64,000 nucleotides of DNA from an uncultured Pelagibacteraceae bacterium (GCA_902567235.1 CACFLX010000006.1:24231-88230); one strand, 5' to 3'; counted from the first letter of the stretch, positions 52,561 through 61,342 are shown. Program-made: numbers and translations. Notes: a model not told the origin generated them from the letters alone.

Positions 52561-53556
52561 ATGAAAAAAATAATCAATAATCCAGCTAATTTTGTAGAAG
52601 AGTCAATTGATGGACTTATTAAATCTCACCCCGATGTTTATGCTCTAGCCAAAGACAATAATAGAGTTGTAATGAGAGCAAACAAAGCTTCCAATAAAGT
52701 TGGAATAGTAGCAGGAGGAGGATCAGGACATTTGCCAGTATTTACAGGATATATTGGTAAAGGATTTTTAGATGCCTGCGCGATTGGTTCGGTATTTGCT
52801 TCTCCTTCGGTAGAGCAAATGGTTTCAGCTATAAAAAATGCCGATAATGGTAATGGAGTATTATGTGTCATTGGAAATTATGGTGGTGATGTAATGAATT
52901 TTGAAATGGCATGCGAAATGGTGGAAGCACAAGGAATTAGAACAAAAAAGGTAGTTGTTGCAGATGATATTGCAAGTGCAAGCGAAGCTGAAAAAGAAAA
53001 AAGAAGAGGTATTGCTGGCATGATATTTGTATTTAAAGTTGCAGGTGCAATTGCAGAAACCGGAGCATCTCTCGATGATGTTTTTAAAACTGCAATAGAA
53101 GTTAATAATAATATTCGAACTCTTGGTGTTGCTGTTTCACCTTGTATTTTACCTGAAGCAGGAAAACCTACTTTTCAAATTAGTGATGATGAAATTGAAA
53201 TAGGAATGGGTATTCATGGAGAGCCTGGAATAAAAAGAGAAAAATTAAGACCAGCCAATGATTTGGTTGATGACTTGTATAAAAAAATTATTGAAGATTC
53301 TAAATTAACTGCCAATGACAATATTGCGGTTATGATAAATAGTTTGGGCGCTACACCACTTGAAGAACTATATATTATTTCCAAAAGAGTTAATGAAAAT
53401 TTATCAAATTCAAAAATAAAAAATATTAAAACCTATGTAGGAAGATATGCAACTTCAATGGAGATGGCCGGGATGTCAATTACAACACTAAAATTAAATG
53501 ATAATCTAAAAAAGTATCTTCTTGCGGAAAGCAAATGTCCTTTTTGGAATAATTAA
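52561..53556 (+). CDS. dhaK: Dihydroxyacetone kinase subunit K
   Basis: 331-residue substrate-binding subunit. GIVAGGGSGHLPVFTGYIGK is the DhaK core loop; VLCVIGNYGGDVMNFEMACE follows, and the covalent substrate His lies in EIGMGIHGEPG, with NSLGATPLEELY after it. The usual GGGSGHEPAHAG reads GHLPVFTG, so the substrate pocket may differ from classic dihydroxyacetone kinases. DhaL is encoded separately at 44361. The expected product is dihydroxyacetone phosphate. Confidence 0.88.
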   Translation: MKKIINNPANFVEESIDGLIKSHPDVYALAKDNNRVVMRANKASNKVGIVAGGGSGHLPVFTGYIGKGFLDACAIGSVFASPSVEQMVSAIKNADNGNGVLCVIGNYGGDVMNFEMACEMVEAQGIRTKKVVVADDIASASEAEKEKRRGIAGMIFVFKVAGAIAETGASLDDVFKTAIEVNNNIRTLGVAVSPCILPEAGKPTFQISDDEIEIGMGIHGEPGIKREKLRPANDLVDDLYKKIIEDSKLTANDNIAVMINSLGATPLEELYIISKRVNENLSNSKIKNIKTYVGRYATSMEMAGMSITTLKLNDNLKKYLLAESKCPFWNN

Positions 53557-54413
53557 ACTTTGTTTCTTAAAAAATAAATAAATATAAATCCAGTAAAATA
53601 CATTATTAATGCATAGGCTGCTGTCGGTATCATATAAACAATTTCGTTAGAAATTTCTGTTGCTACGAAAACTGCTAAAGTTCCATTTTGAAGTCCACAT
53701 TCAAGAGAAATACATTTTATTTGATCTATTCCAGATGCAAAAGTTTTTGCAAGATAATATGCTAAGATCATCATTGTTATATTTAAAATTAGTACAACTA
53801 AACCTGCTTGAGCTAAGTAATCAAAAATATTATCTTTTTCTTCAACCCAAATTGCAATAAATACAATTAAAAATAATATACCTGTAATTTTATCAATAAT
53901 TGAAGTTTTTGAACCTATAAAATTATCTGCAAATTTTCTAATTATCATTCCTAAAATTACTGGTACCGCAACTACCATGGCCATTTTTAATGCAGTTCCA
54001 GTTATGTTAATGTTTTCATTAGCAAATGAAACACCCATAAGATCCGCTGAAGTAAAAACAATTAGTGGAACTGTTATAATGCTTATGATGCTTATAACTG
54101 CTGTTAATGAAACTGATAAAGCTACATCACCATTTGCAAATTTTGTTAAAACATTTGATGTTATTCCGCCTGGTGCAGCTGCGATTATCATTACACCTAG
54201 GGCAATTTCTGGAGATATTTCTAAAAACATCCCTAGAGTTTTTAATAATACAAATGCAACTATAGGTAAAATAATCAATTGAGATATAAAACCTGTTAAA
54301 AAATCTTTAGGAGTTTTCAATACTCTTGCAAAATCTTGGGTTGTTAAGCCTAGACCAAGACCAAGCATTATCAAGGCTAGAGCAATTGGTGCGATTTTTG
54401 TTACAATTTCCAT
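53553..54413 (-). CDS. BASS-family (bile acid:sodium symporter-like) carrier
   Basis: 286 residues with about nine hydrophobic helices. IAPIALALIMLGLGLGLTTQ at the N-terminus, GVMIIAAAPGGITSNVLTKF, and ECGLQNGTLAVFVA are the sodium-site and crossover motifs of the family. Bacterial members import organic anions; the substrate here is unknown, with pantoate, sulfonates or 2-keto acids possible. It overlaps the convergent dhaK end by 4 bases and is divergent from the acyltransferase gene by 76 bases. Confidence 0.88.
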   Translation of the reverse strand: MEIVTKIAPIALALIMLGLGLGLTTQDFARVLKTPKDFLTGFISQLIILPIVAFVLLKTLGMFLEISPEIALGVMIIAAAPGGITSNVLTKFANGDVALSVSLTAVISIISIITVPLIVFTSADLMGVSFANENINITGTALKMAMVVAVPVILGMIIRKFADNFIGSKTSIIDKITGILFLIVFIAIWVEEKDNIFDYLAQAGLVVLILNITMMILAYYLAKTFASGIDQIKCISLECGLQNGTLAVFVATEISNEIVYMIPTAAYALIMYFTGFIFIYFLRNKV

Positions 54414-54489
54414 AGTTCAGACACAGTTTTCTACTTTATGTATTTTACTATAAATTAATATAAATTTATATATACAAAAAAACGTAAAA

Positions 54490-55401
54490 ATGCTTTCAGA
54501 TAAAGAAATAGTTTGTCCAAACAACCTTCTTAATGTGGCACATAGAAAAAAGGGTGTGGTAGCTGGGATAGTTAATGCGGGAAAACCACTTCCTATGCTT
54601 TCAGTTATGGATGCAGTAAAAGAAGATCTCATTATTCCAATTTTTATTGGTGACAAAGAGGAAATCCAAAAATGTGCAGATAATTTAAAATTTGATATAT
54701 CAAAATTTGAAACTATTCATGAACCTGTGGAAAATAATACTGCAAAAGTTGCTGCAAAATTAGCCTCTGAAAATAAAATAAGAATAATTGTTAAAGGTCA
54801 TATTCATACAGACGTTCTTATGAAAGAAGTTTTAAAAAGAGAATATAACTTACTAGGTAAAACAAGATTAAGTCATATATGGCATATGACATTGGATAAA
54901 GAAGATAAACCATTAATAATTACTGATGGAGCTTTAAATGTAATGCCTAATGTAAAAACAAAAATGCATATACTTAAAAATGTAATTAATTTTTCAAAAA
55001 GAATAGGAAATGAGAGACCTAAAGTTGCTATATTGTCAGCAACAGAAGAAGTCTTAGATAGTGTTCAAAGTTCACTTGATGCAAAAGAAATTACCGAATT
55101 AGCAAAAAAAGAAAATTTAAATGCTGATGTTTTTGGACCTCTTGCATTTGATAATAGTATTTCAAAAAAATCTGCTGCAATTAAAGGAATTAAAAATGCA
55201 GTCGCAGGTCAAGCTGATGTTTTATTAGTTCCAAGTGTTGAAGCTGGAAATGGGTTAGTTAAAATGATGATATATTTTATGGGTGCTTGCGCCGCAGGTG
55301 TAGTGATTGGAGGAAAAGTTCCAGTTGTTATAACAAGTAGGTCAGATGAAGCAACGGCAAGATTAGCTTCTATGGCGGCTGCAGTAGTTGCATTAGATTA
55401 A
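54490..55401 (+). CDS. Phosphate acetyl/butyryltransferase family enzyme
   Basis: 303 residues of the PTA/PTB family, the short form without N-terminal domain. The landmarks are NAGKPLPMLSVMDAVKEDLI, VKGHIHTDVLMKEVL, TDGALNVMPNVKTK, VAILSATEEVLDSVQSS, GPLAFDNSIS, and VGPSxEAGN-like LLVPSVEAGNGLVKMMIYFM. It interconverts acyl-CoA and acyl phosphate. In sulfoacetaldehyde (taurine, isethionate) breakdown, Xsc makes acetyl phosphate that Pta turns into acetyl-CoA. Its HpsN-like partner starts 25 bases after it. Confidence 0.85.
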   Translation: MLSDKEIVCPNNLLNVAHRKKGVVAGIVNAGKPLPMLSVMDAVKEDLIIPIFIGDKEEIQKCADNLKFDISKFETIHEPVENNTAKVAAKLASENKIRIIVKGHIHTDVLMKEVLKREYNLLGKTRLSHIWHMTLDKEDKPLIITDGALNVMPNVKTKMHILKNVINFSKRIGNERPKVAILSATEEVLDSVQSSLDAKEITELAKKENLNADVFGPLAFDNSISKKSAAIKGIKNAVAGQADVLLVPSVEAGNGLVKMMIYFMGACAAGVVIGGKVPVVITSRSDEATARLASMAAAVVALD

Positions 55402-55426
55402 TTAATGATTTAAAAGCTTAAAAATT

Positions 55427-56713
55427 ATGACAATCAAGTATCTAAAAAAATCACCAAAAACATCATCTACTGACGATACAAAAACAAGAGAAATTGTAGA
55501 AAATATTTTAAAAGATATAGAAGTAAAAAAAGAAGAAGGTTGTAAAGAACTCGGAAAAAAATTTGATAAGTACGATGGTGAAATCATAGTTTCTAAAGAG
55601 AAAATAGAAGAAATAAAAAAAAATTTAGATCAAAAAACAAAGGATGATATTCAGTTTTCACACGAAAGAGTTAGAAAATTTGCTGAAGCGCAATTAAAAA
55701 ACTACGGTCAAGATTTTGAAGTTGAACTTTCAGAAGGTTTATATGCTGGTCAAAAATTAATACCTATTAATACAGCGGGATGCTACGTACCGGCAGGAAG
55801 ATATGCTCATATAGCTTCAGCTGTTATGAGTGTTACAACCGCTAAAGTAGCTGGAGTTAAAAATATTTTAGTTTGTAGTTCACCAAAACCAGAAATTGGA
55901 GTTCACCCATCAATTATCTATACAGCAGATTTATGTGGAGCAGATGTAATTATGAATTTAGGTGGAGTTCAAGCAATAGCTGCTATGACAAATGGATTAT
56001 TTGGAAATGCACCAGCTGATATTTTGGTTGGACCAGGAAATCAATTTGTTGCTGAAGCAAAAAGAATATTGTTTGGAAAAGTTGGAATTGATTTATTTGC
56101 TGGTCCTACAGAAATTGCTGTAATTGCTGATGAAACAGCTGATCCTGAGATAGTAGCATTTGATTTAGTTGGTCAAGCTGAACATGGTTATAATTCACCT
56201 GCATGGTTGTTTACTACTAGTAAAAAATTAGCAGAAGAAGTTATAAAAAGAGTACCTGAGTTAATTGCAGATTTACCAGAACTACCTAAACAAAGTGCAG
56301 GGGATGCATGGAGAGATTTTGGTGAAGTTATTCTTTGCGATAATGATGAAGAAATGGCAAAAATTAGTGATGAATATGCACCAGAACATTTAGAAGTTCA
56401 GACAAAAAATTTGAAATGGTTTCATGAAAGATTAAAAAACTATGGATCTTTATTTATAGGAGAAGAAACAACTGTTGCCTATGGTGACAAATGTTCAGGA
56501 ACAAACCACATTCTTCCAACTAAAGGTGCTGGGCGATATACGGGTGGACTATTTGTAGGTAAATTTATTAAAACACTAAGTTTTCAAAGAATGACAAAAG
56601 AATCTACAAAAGAAGTTGGTGCTGCAGCTGCAAGAATTTCCAGATACGAAGGAATGGAAGCTCACGCACGAACTGGCGATGTAAGACTTAGAAAATACGG
56701 CTTTTCAAATTAA
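55427..56713 (+). CDS. HisD-family NAD dehydrogenase, HpsN-like (sulfopropanediol 3-dehydrogenase candidate)
   Basis: 428 residues of the histidinol dehydrogenase fold. Zinc ligands Gln250, His253, Asp354 and His413, and the catalytic Glu320/His321 in APEHLE, are all kept at HisD spacing. Yet the wording is that of the HpsN group, not biosynthetic HisD: INTAGCYVPAGRYAHIASAV, GGVQAIAAMTNGLFG, GQAEHGYNSPAWL, GKFIKTLSFQRMT, EGMEAHARTGD. HpsN oxidises 2,3-dihydroxypropane-1-sulfonate (DHPS) to sulfolactate. No other histidine gene is nearby. It is co-directional with the acyltransferase. The real substrate could be another diol or amino alcohol. Confidence 0.82.
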   Translation: MTIKYLKKSPKTSSTDDTKTREIVENILKDIEVKKEEGCKELGKKFDKYDGEIIVSKEKIEEIKKNLDQKTKDDIQFSHERVRKFAEAQLKNYGQDFEVELSEGLYAGQKLIPINTAGCYVPAGRYAHIASAVMSVTTAKVAGVKNILVCSSPKPEIGVHPSIIYTADLCGADVIMNLGGVQAIAAMTNGLFGNAPADILVGPGNQFVAEAKRILFGKVGIDLFAGPTEIAVIADETADPEIVAFDLVGQAEHGYNSPAWLFTTSKKLAEEVIKRVPELIADLPELPKQSAGDAWRDFGEVILCDNDEEMAKISDEYAPEHLEVQTKNLKWFHERLKNYGSLFIGEETTVAYGDKCSGTNHILPTKGAGRYTGGLFVGKFIKTLSFQRMTKESTKEVGAAAARISRYEGMEAHARTGDVRLRKYGFSN

Positions 56714-56718
56714 ACTAT

Positions 56719-57153
56719 TTACAGAGAATTTATTAAATCTGGTGCTATTTTTTTTGATCTAGAATAATATTTGATTTTTTTAATATTTTCTAAATTTGAT
56801 TTATCATTACCAACAACTACGAACCCTATCATACCCATGCTCTTATGCGGTGTACACCAATAAGCATATATTCCTGGAACTGTAAAAGTATATTCAGCAT
56901 CCTTGCTAAACTTAGTTTTAAATTTTTCAACACCTTCGGGAACTCCACCTTTTATAAACTCAACATTATGTCCTGGATTTGTTGACTTCCAAAAAACAGT
57001 ATCTCCAACGTCTATTCTTACAATTTTTTTAGAATAAACCATAGATTCTTTTCCTAATTTATTCAGCATTTCAATAGTTTCATCTGCTGCAAACGAGGCA
57101 GGTGTAAAAAGTAACAAAGTAATTAAAATAGTTAAGCTTTTTGGAGTTTTCAT
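56719..57153 (-). CDS. Pseudoazurin-type blue copper protein
   Basis: 144 residues with signal peptide (LTILITLLLFTPASFAA). It has IEMLNKLGKESMVYSKKIVR, GHNVEF (His ligand near 60), and YAYWCTPHKSMGMIGFVVVG, giving the Cys-His-Met of a type 1 copper site. Pseudoazurins shuttle electrons in the periplasm. No nitrite reductase or other obvious partner gene is here. It is convergent with the HpsN-like gene, 5 bases apart. Confidence 0.92.
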   Translation of the reverse strand: MKTPKSLTILITLLLFTPASFAADETIEMLNKLGKESMVYSKKIVRIDVGDTVFWKSTNPGHNVEFIKGGVPEGVEKFKTKFSKDAEYTFTVPGIYAYWCTPHKSMGMIGFVVVGNDKSNLENIKKIKYYSRSKKIAPDLINSL

Positions 57154-57235
57154 ATTAAATGTTCAGTTGTGTAATCCATACAACTCATATGGTTATAAAA
57201 ATATTTTTATCAACTCAAACAAGTGTAACAAGTTG

Positions 57236-57247
57236 ACACATTTGTGT
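57236..57247. promoter_or_regulatory. Inverted repeat between pseudoazurin and small secreted protein
   Basis: ACACATTTGTGT is a perfect 5+5 inverted repeat with a TT centre, overlapped by TTGACA (57233-57238) and followed by TGTGACA. It lies midway in the 158-base divergent gap, a likely operator position. The regulator is unknown and no well-spaced -10 is evident for TTGACA. Confidence 0.3.
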
Positions 57248-57311
57248 TGTGACAAAAAATTATCTTAAAATTATTTTATTAATATTATTTAATTAAAATG
57301 AGAGGAAAAAT

Positions 57312-57518
57312 ATGAAAAAATTATTAATTACAATCACATTGGTACTTTTCTCAAGTTCTGCTTTTGCTGGCTCTTGCCTAAAGCTAGTTGGAAAAGTAGA
57401 TGAAAAAATGCAACAAGTTATGGAATTAAGAGATGCTGGTAAAAAAGCACATGAAGAGGGTGACCATGCAAAATCTGAGGAGCTACTTATTAAAGCTCTC
57501 AATCTTTTTAAAAGCTAA
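57312..57518 (+). CDS. Small secreted helical protein
   Basis: 68 residues. A signal peptide (LLITITLVLFSSSAFA) leaves a mature peptide of about 49 residues with one Cys (GSCLKLVGKVDEKM), and a helix-turn-helix resembling a single TPR-like unit (GKKAHEEGDHAKSEELLIKA). A GAGGAAAAAT leader with GAGG lies 9 bases before the ATG. It is probably periplasmic, of unknown role. Next to pseudoazurin (divergent) and followed by a 12-base-pair hairpin. Confidence 0.75.
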   Translation: MKKLLITITLVLFSSSAFAGSCLKLVGKVDEKMQQVMELRDAGKKAHEEGDHAKSEELLIKALNLFKS

Positions 57519-57527
57519 GTAACAAAA

Positions 57528-57580
57528 TTTGATAGGGGTTTTAAATTAACCAATAGACCCCCATTACTACCCCTATCAAA
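57528..57580. terminator. Long perfect hairpin between convergent genes
   Basis: TTTGATAGGGGT (57528-57539) and ACCCCTATCAAA (57569-57580) form a perfect 12-base-pair stem around a 29-base loop that itself contains a C-run (ACCCCC). It begins 10 bases after the small secreted gene stop and ends 7 bases before the glycosidase stop, so it can serve both strands. The flanking T runs are weak (AAATTTTG on the minus side), unlike the other terminators here. Confidence 0.6.
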
Positions 57581-57586
57581 CTTAAT

Positions 57587-58849
57587 CTAATTTTTACTCA
57601 ACATTAAATCTAAATAAAGAGCTGCAGACCATGAAAAGTTATTTGCACCAAAAGGGAGACCAGTTTTAGAACTGTAATATTCATGAAAGTTATTTTGATT
57701 AATTAATTTAATTGATTGTTTTTTTACTTTTTCGGCAAAATTTCTATTTTTATTAATTAAAGATTTATAAATTATCCAATTAGTATTAATCCATACAGGG
57801 CCTCTCCAGTATCTTTTCTCTTCGAATGAATGATGGTCGGGTTTTATTGTAGTAAAAAAATACTTCTCATTTACATTAAAATCTTCAAGATTTTTAATTA
57901 TTTTTGTATTCACATCATCATGGTTCAAATCTGCAAATAAAATAAAGAAATTAGTTAGTGATGGTATTTTAATTTCCACATTATTTTTTAAATCAAATGA
58001 AAAAAACATTTTTTCTTTTTCATTATATAAATCAAATATTTTATTTTCTGTTTTTTTGATTTTTTCTTCTAAATCTAAATAATCTAATTTAAATAATTTT
58101 AATAGTTCTATTAAATCTTTATTCGCTTTAAGAAAAATTGAATTAAAACCAATATCAATAATATTAAACATAGAATTATTTAAAAGTTTATTAGGATTAT
58201 AATTGTCTGACTTAAATTGATTTAAGAGAGTTATATAGCAATCATAATCTTTATTTAGTGGTCTTTCGTCATTTTTTGAAACTTTAAGATCTCTTCTTTC
58301 ATATGATAAATTTTTATCTACATTTATTTTAGATAATGCAAAGTCCCATAATGGAGAATTATCATAACCACTTTCCCACGGGTGTATTATAGATATTAAG
58401 CCCGATTGATTTTGGTCTCTATTTTTAAAAAACCATTCATGATATTTTTTTAATTTACAAACTAGATTAAAAACTTTTTTATTTTGCGTTTCATCTAATG
58501 AATTATTTTTAACAATTATTCTTAAGATTGATGCTGCTATTGGTGGTTGAGTTATTCCAGAAGATGGTATTTCTTTTCCACAAGACCATGTCGTGTGGTT
58601 TGGAAAATAACTGTCATCAACTTCATGAAACAAAATATGTGGTACCATACCATCGTCCCATTGACCCTTTAAAAGGGTTTCCAATTCCTGAATTGCATAA
58701 TCTAAATTAAAATATGAATAACCTAACGATATAAAAGCTGAATCCCAATTCCACTGAGCTGGGTATAGTTTATTATTTGTAGGTAGCGTGTAGCCAGCCC
58801 TTCTATTCTCTAGGAGAATTTTTTTAGCAACCTCAACTAAATCACTCAT
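57587..58849 (-). CDS. GH63/MGH1-like glycoside hydrolase
   Basis: 420 residues, cytoplasmic, with the (alpha/alpha)6-barrel style of mannosylglycerate/glucosylglycerate hydrolases. The motifs are LYPAQWNWDSAFISLGYSYF, QWDDGMVPHILFHEV, IIHPWESGYDNSPLWDFAL, KRYWRGPVWINTNWIIYKSL and a final GLPFGANNFSWSAALYLD. The paired Asp/Glu of inverting members lie in the WESGYDNS and EYYSSKTG regions. It overlaps the permease gene by one base, so it probably hydrolyses the imported sugar, perhaps a glycosylated compatible solute. A trehalase-like substrate is an alternative. Confidence 0.82.
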   Translation of the reverse strand: MSDLVEVAKKILLENRRAGYTLPTNNKLYPAQWNWDSAFISLGYSYFNLDYAIQELETLLKGQWDDGMVPHILFHEVDDSYFPNHTTWSCGKEIPSSGITQPPIAASILRIIVKNNSLDETQNKKVFNLVCKLKKYHEWFFKNRDQNQSGLISIIHPWESGYDNSPLWDFALSKINVDKNLSYERRDLKVSKNDERPLNKDYDCYITLLNQFKSDNYNPNKLLNNSMFNIIDIGFNSIFLKANKDLIELLKLFKLDYLDLEEKIKKTENKIFDLYNEKEKMFFSFDLKNNVEIKIPSLTNFFILFADLNHDDVNTKIIKNLEDFNVNEKYFFTTIKPDHHSFEEKRYWRGPVWINTNWIIYKSLINKNRNFAEKVKKQSIKLINQNNFHEYYSSKTGLPFGANNFSWSAALYLDLMLSKN

Positions 58850-60045
58850 TAGCCCTTCACGCTTCCTGCTGTTAATCCGCTTACTAAATATTTTTCAAAG
58901 TAAACAAAAATAAATAAAACGGGTAAGGTCACTATTACTGATCCTGCCATAAGATATTGTCTAGGAGTTTCAGCATCACCACTTAGATACTGTATTGCCC
59001 TTGAAAGTGTAAAAGAATTTGGATTATCTAAAAACATTAAAGAAAATAAGAATTCATTCCAAGCTATCATAAATACGTATAAAGCAACTGATGAAATAGC
59101 CGGAATACTAAGTGGAATTATTATTTTAGTTATAATTCCAAACCAACTTAATTTATCTAATATCGCTGCTTCTTCTAATTCTTTAGGGATACTTTTGAAA
59201 TATCCTTGTAACATATATATAGCCACAGGAAGAGTGGTAGCAGTATAAACAATTAATAATCCCTCAATGGAATTTCTCAAACCCAACTGACTAAAAACAG
59301 TATAAAGTGGTATCACTAAAACAATTGCTGGGAACATATAAATTATCAATATTGATGTTGATAGAAATGTTTTTCCAAAAAAATTTAATCTGGCAATAGC
59401 ATAAGCAGCTGGAATTGCAAAAACTAATGTGATGAATACAGTTCCTAGAGATACAATAGTACTAGTTAATATATACTTTCCAAATTTGTAAGATTTAAAT
59501 ATTACAAAATATGATTTGAATAAATCTTTAAATCCTTGAGCAAAATTTATACTAAAGTCTAAAGGATTAACTAATAATGCAATTTGTGTTTTAAAGCTAG
59601 TAACTACCATCATGTAAAATGGAAATAGAATTACAAATGAAAATAGCACTATTCCAAAAAGTGTTAAAAAATCGAAAATTATTATTTGAGTAGAATGTTC
59701 TTCTTCCAAAATTTTATTGTTAAACTTTTTAATTTTATTAATGAAAAAATAAAGAATTAAAAATACTCCAATATTATACCAAATGGGCATAGACTGAATT
59801 AAATAACCATCAATAAATATAAATATTAATGAAAAAATTATTAATTTTAAAATATAATTAAGTTTATTTCCTATTATAACATGGGCCAATGAAACCAAAA
59901 AACCAAGTAAAAAAATAATTTGAAAATTAAAGTTTTCTAATTTTATACCTTGTAATGTAACTAGTATTTTCCATATAGAAATCAAACTTACTAAAAAGAA
60001 AGATGAAATAATTGAAAAAATTATAATATTTTTAGTTTTCATCAA
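58849..60045 (-). CDS. Carbohydrate ABC permease, MalG type with extra N-terminal helices
   Basis: 398 residues against about 280 in the family. Four additional hydrophobic helices (about 5-27, 38-57, 62-84 and 90-103) precede a normal MalG-type core. The core runs from FDFLTLFGIVLFSFVILFPF and MMVVTSFKT to the EAA loop EEAAILDKLSWFGIITKIII, followed by PLSIPAI. AYAIARLNFFGKTFL is typical. It ends the importer next to the glycosidase. The start overlaps the previous permease gene by 14 bases. Confidence 0.88.
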   Translation of the reverse strand: MMKTKNIIIFSIISSFFLVSLISIWKILVTLQGIKLENFNFQIIFLLGFLVSLAHVIIGNKLNYILKLIIFSLIFIFIDGYLIQSMPIWYNIGVFLILYFFINKIKKFNNKILEEEHSTQIIIFDFLTLFGIVLFSFVILFPFYMMVVTSFKTQIALLVNPLDFSINFAQGFKDLFKSYFVIFKSYKFGKYILTSTIVSLGTVFITLVFAIPAAYAIARLNFFGKTFLSTSILIIYMFPAIVLVIPLYTVFSQLGLRNSIEGLLIVYTATTLPVAIYMLQGYFKSIPKELEEAAILDKLSWFGIITKIIIPLSIPAISSVALYVFMIAWNEFLFSLMFLDNPNSFTLSRAIQYLSGDAETPRQYLMAGSVIVTLPVLFIFVYFEKYLVSGLTAGSVKG

Positions 60046-61291
60046 CTCTCTTTCCTAAAAGTTTAAAATAGAAAAACATGAAAAAAAGTAAAAGAATTAC
60101 TATTACTATAGATACAGCTGAGCCAGTACCAATATCTGATATTGCAAAACCTTGCTGATAAACATTTATTGGCAAAGTCCTAGTTCCAGATGCTCCACCT
60201 GTTAGCAAAAAAACATCCTCAAATTTATTAAAATTCCAAATAAATCTAATCATGAACAAAATAGAAATTACAGCTGTAATCTGAGGCAATGTTATTTTAA
60301 AAAATTTTTGGAAAGGACTTGCTCCATCTACATCAGCAGCTTCATATAATTCCTTTGGAATAGCCTGTAGTCTGGCAAGAATAAATAAAAAGGCCAACGG
60401 AAAATATCTCCATATTTCAAAAATAATAACTGTTGTAAGAGCAAGTCTTAATTTAAAATCGAATCCTAAAATATTTACTGCAATATATTTTTGACCTAAT
60501 AGATTAATCGGTGTTTCTATTATTTGATAATTAATTAACAAACTATTTAAAGTACCGCTGTTCGGATCAAGTAAAAGCTCCCAAGTATAAGCTAATGCTA
60601 CAACTGGTGCTACATATGGAAAAAGCAAAACACTCCTCATAAATGTTCTACCAAAGAATTTCTGGTTGACCATTTGAGCAGTTAATATCCCAAATACAAT
60701 TGAACCAACGGTGCCAAAAAAAGTATAATAAAATGTAGTTAATAATAGATCAATAAACTCATTCTCGAATAGAACTTTTTTAAAATTTTTTAGAGTAAAC
60801 TTTGTATTAAGTAAAATATTATCAGACTTTCCTTTTAGCTTTGGTTTTATTGATTTTATTTCCTTTTTACTTACATTAGATCCATCTTTAGTCTCAAATA
60901 TTACTTCAAAGTTTTCTCTGTATTTTGCTGGCCAATTTCCAAATTTACAATTTAATTTATTTTTTTTGAATTCACATCTTTTGTCTAAATCTTTTGGTTG
61001 AAAATTTTTAGGATATTTGTCTTGAAAAGTAACATCTCTAATTTCTTGTAATAAAGAGCTATTTCTCAGTTTATAAAGAATTTTAAATTTTGTAGTTTCT
61101 CCTGAAATAGATTTAACAATTTTTTTTGCCCGTGGTTCGGGTATTCTTATATCTTTTAATTCGACTTCTTTAAAACTAATCCAAACATTTGCAAAAATTG
61201 GAAATAAAACTATTGCAAAAACTAAAAATACCGCAGGTAAAGTTAGTATATATGCTGTTCTCTTTTCTGTTTTTGCTAGTGTATCGTTCAT
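60032..61291 (-). CDS. Carbohydrate ABC permease, MalF type with periplasmic insertion
   Basis: 419 residues. After the first helix (AYILTLPAVFLVFAIVLFPI) comes a hydrophilic segment of about 110 residues (KSISGETTKFKILYKLRNSS, CEFKKNKLNCKFGNW with a Cys pair). This recalls the periplasmic P2 loop of MalF, though it lies between helices 1 and 2. The core has FEIWRYFPLAFLFILARLQA and the EAA loop EAADVDGASPFQKFFKITLP. The loop may contact the binding protein. The start follows an intercistronic hairpin. Confidence 0.88.
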   Translation of the reverse strand: MNDTLAKTEKRTAYILTLPAVFLVFAIVLFPIFANVWISFKEVELKDIRIPEPRAKKIVKSISGETTKFKILYKLRNSSLLQEIRDVTFQDKYPKNFQPKDLDKRCEFKKNKLNCKFGNWPAKYRENFEVIFETKDGSNVSKKEIKSIKPKLKGKSDNILLNTKFTLKNFKKVLFENEFIDLLLTTFYYTFFGTVGSIVFGILTAQMVNQKFFGRTFMRSVLLFPYVAPVVALAYTWELLLDPNSGTLNSLLINYQIIETPINLLGQKYIAVNILGFDFKLRLALTTVIIFEIWRYFPLAFLFILARLQAIPKELYEAADVDGASPFQKFFKITLPQITAVISILFMIRFIWNFNKFEDVFLLTGGASGTRTLPINVYQQGFAISDIGTGSAVSIVIVILLLFFMFFYFKLLGKRVDEN

Positions 61292-61328
61292 AAAAAAAAG
61301 CGGATAAATAATATTACCCGCTTTTTTT
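61292..61328 (-). terminator. Hairpin with T-run between sugar-binding-protein and permease genes
   Basis: AAAAAAAGCGG (61293-61303) pairs with CCGCTTTTTTT (61318-61328), 11 pairs around a 14-base loop. On the minus strand the stem ends in eight T directly before the permease start. It should reduce read-through from the binding-protein gene into the permeases. Confidence 0.78.
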
Positions 61329-61342
61329 AAAAATTAAAATTA

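Noticed and set aside
55427..56713. Plain annotation as biosynthetic histidinol dehydrogenase
   Set aside because: Catalytic residues are shared, but the wording around the substrate site matches the HpsN group and no other histidine genes are near. Kept as HpsN-like with stated doubt.
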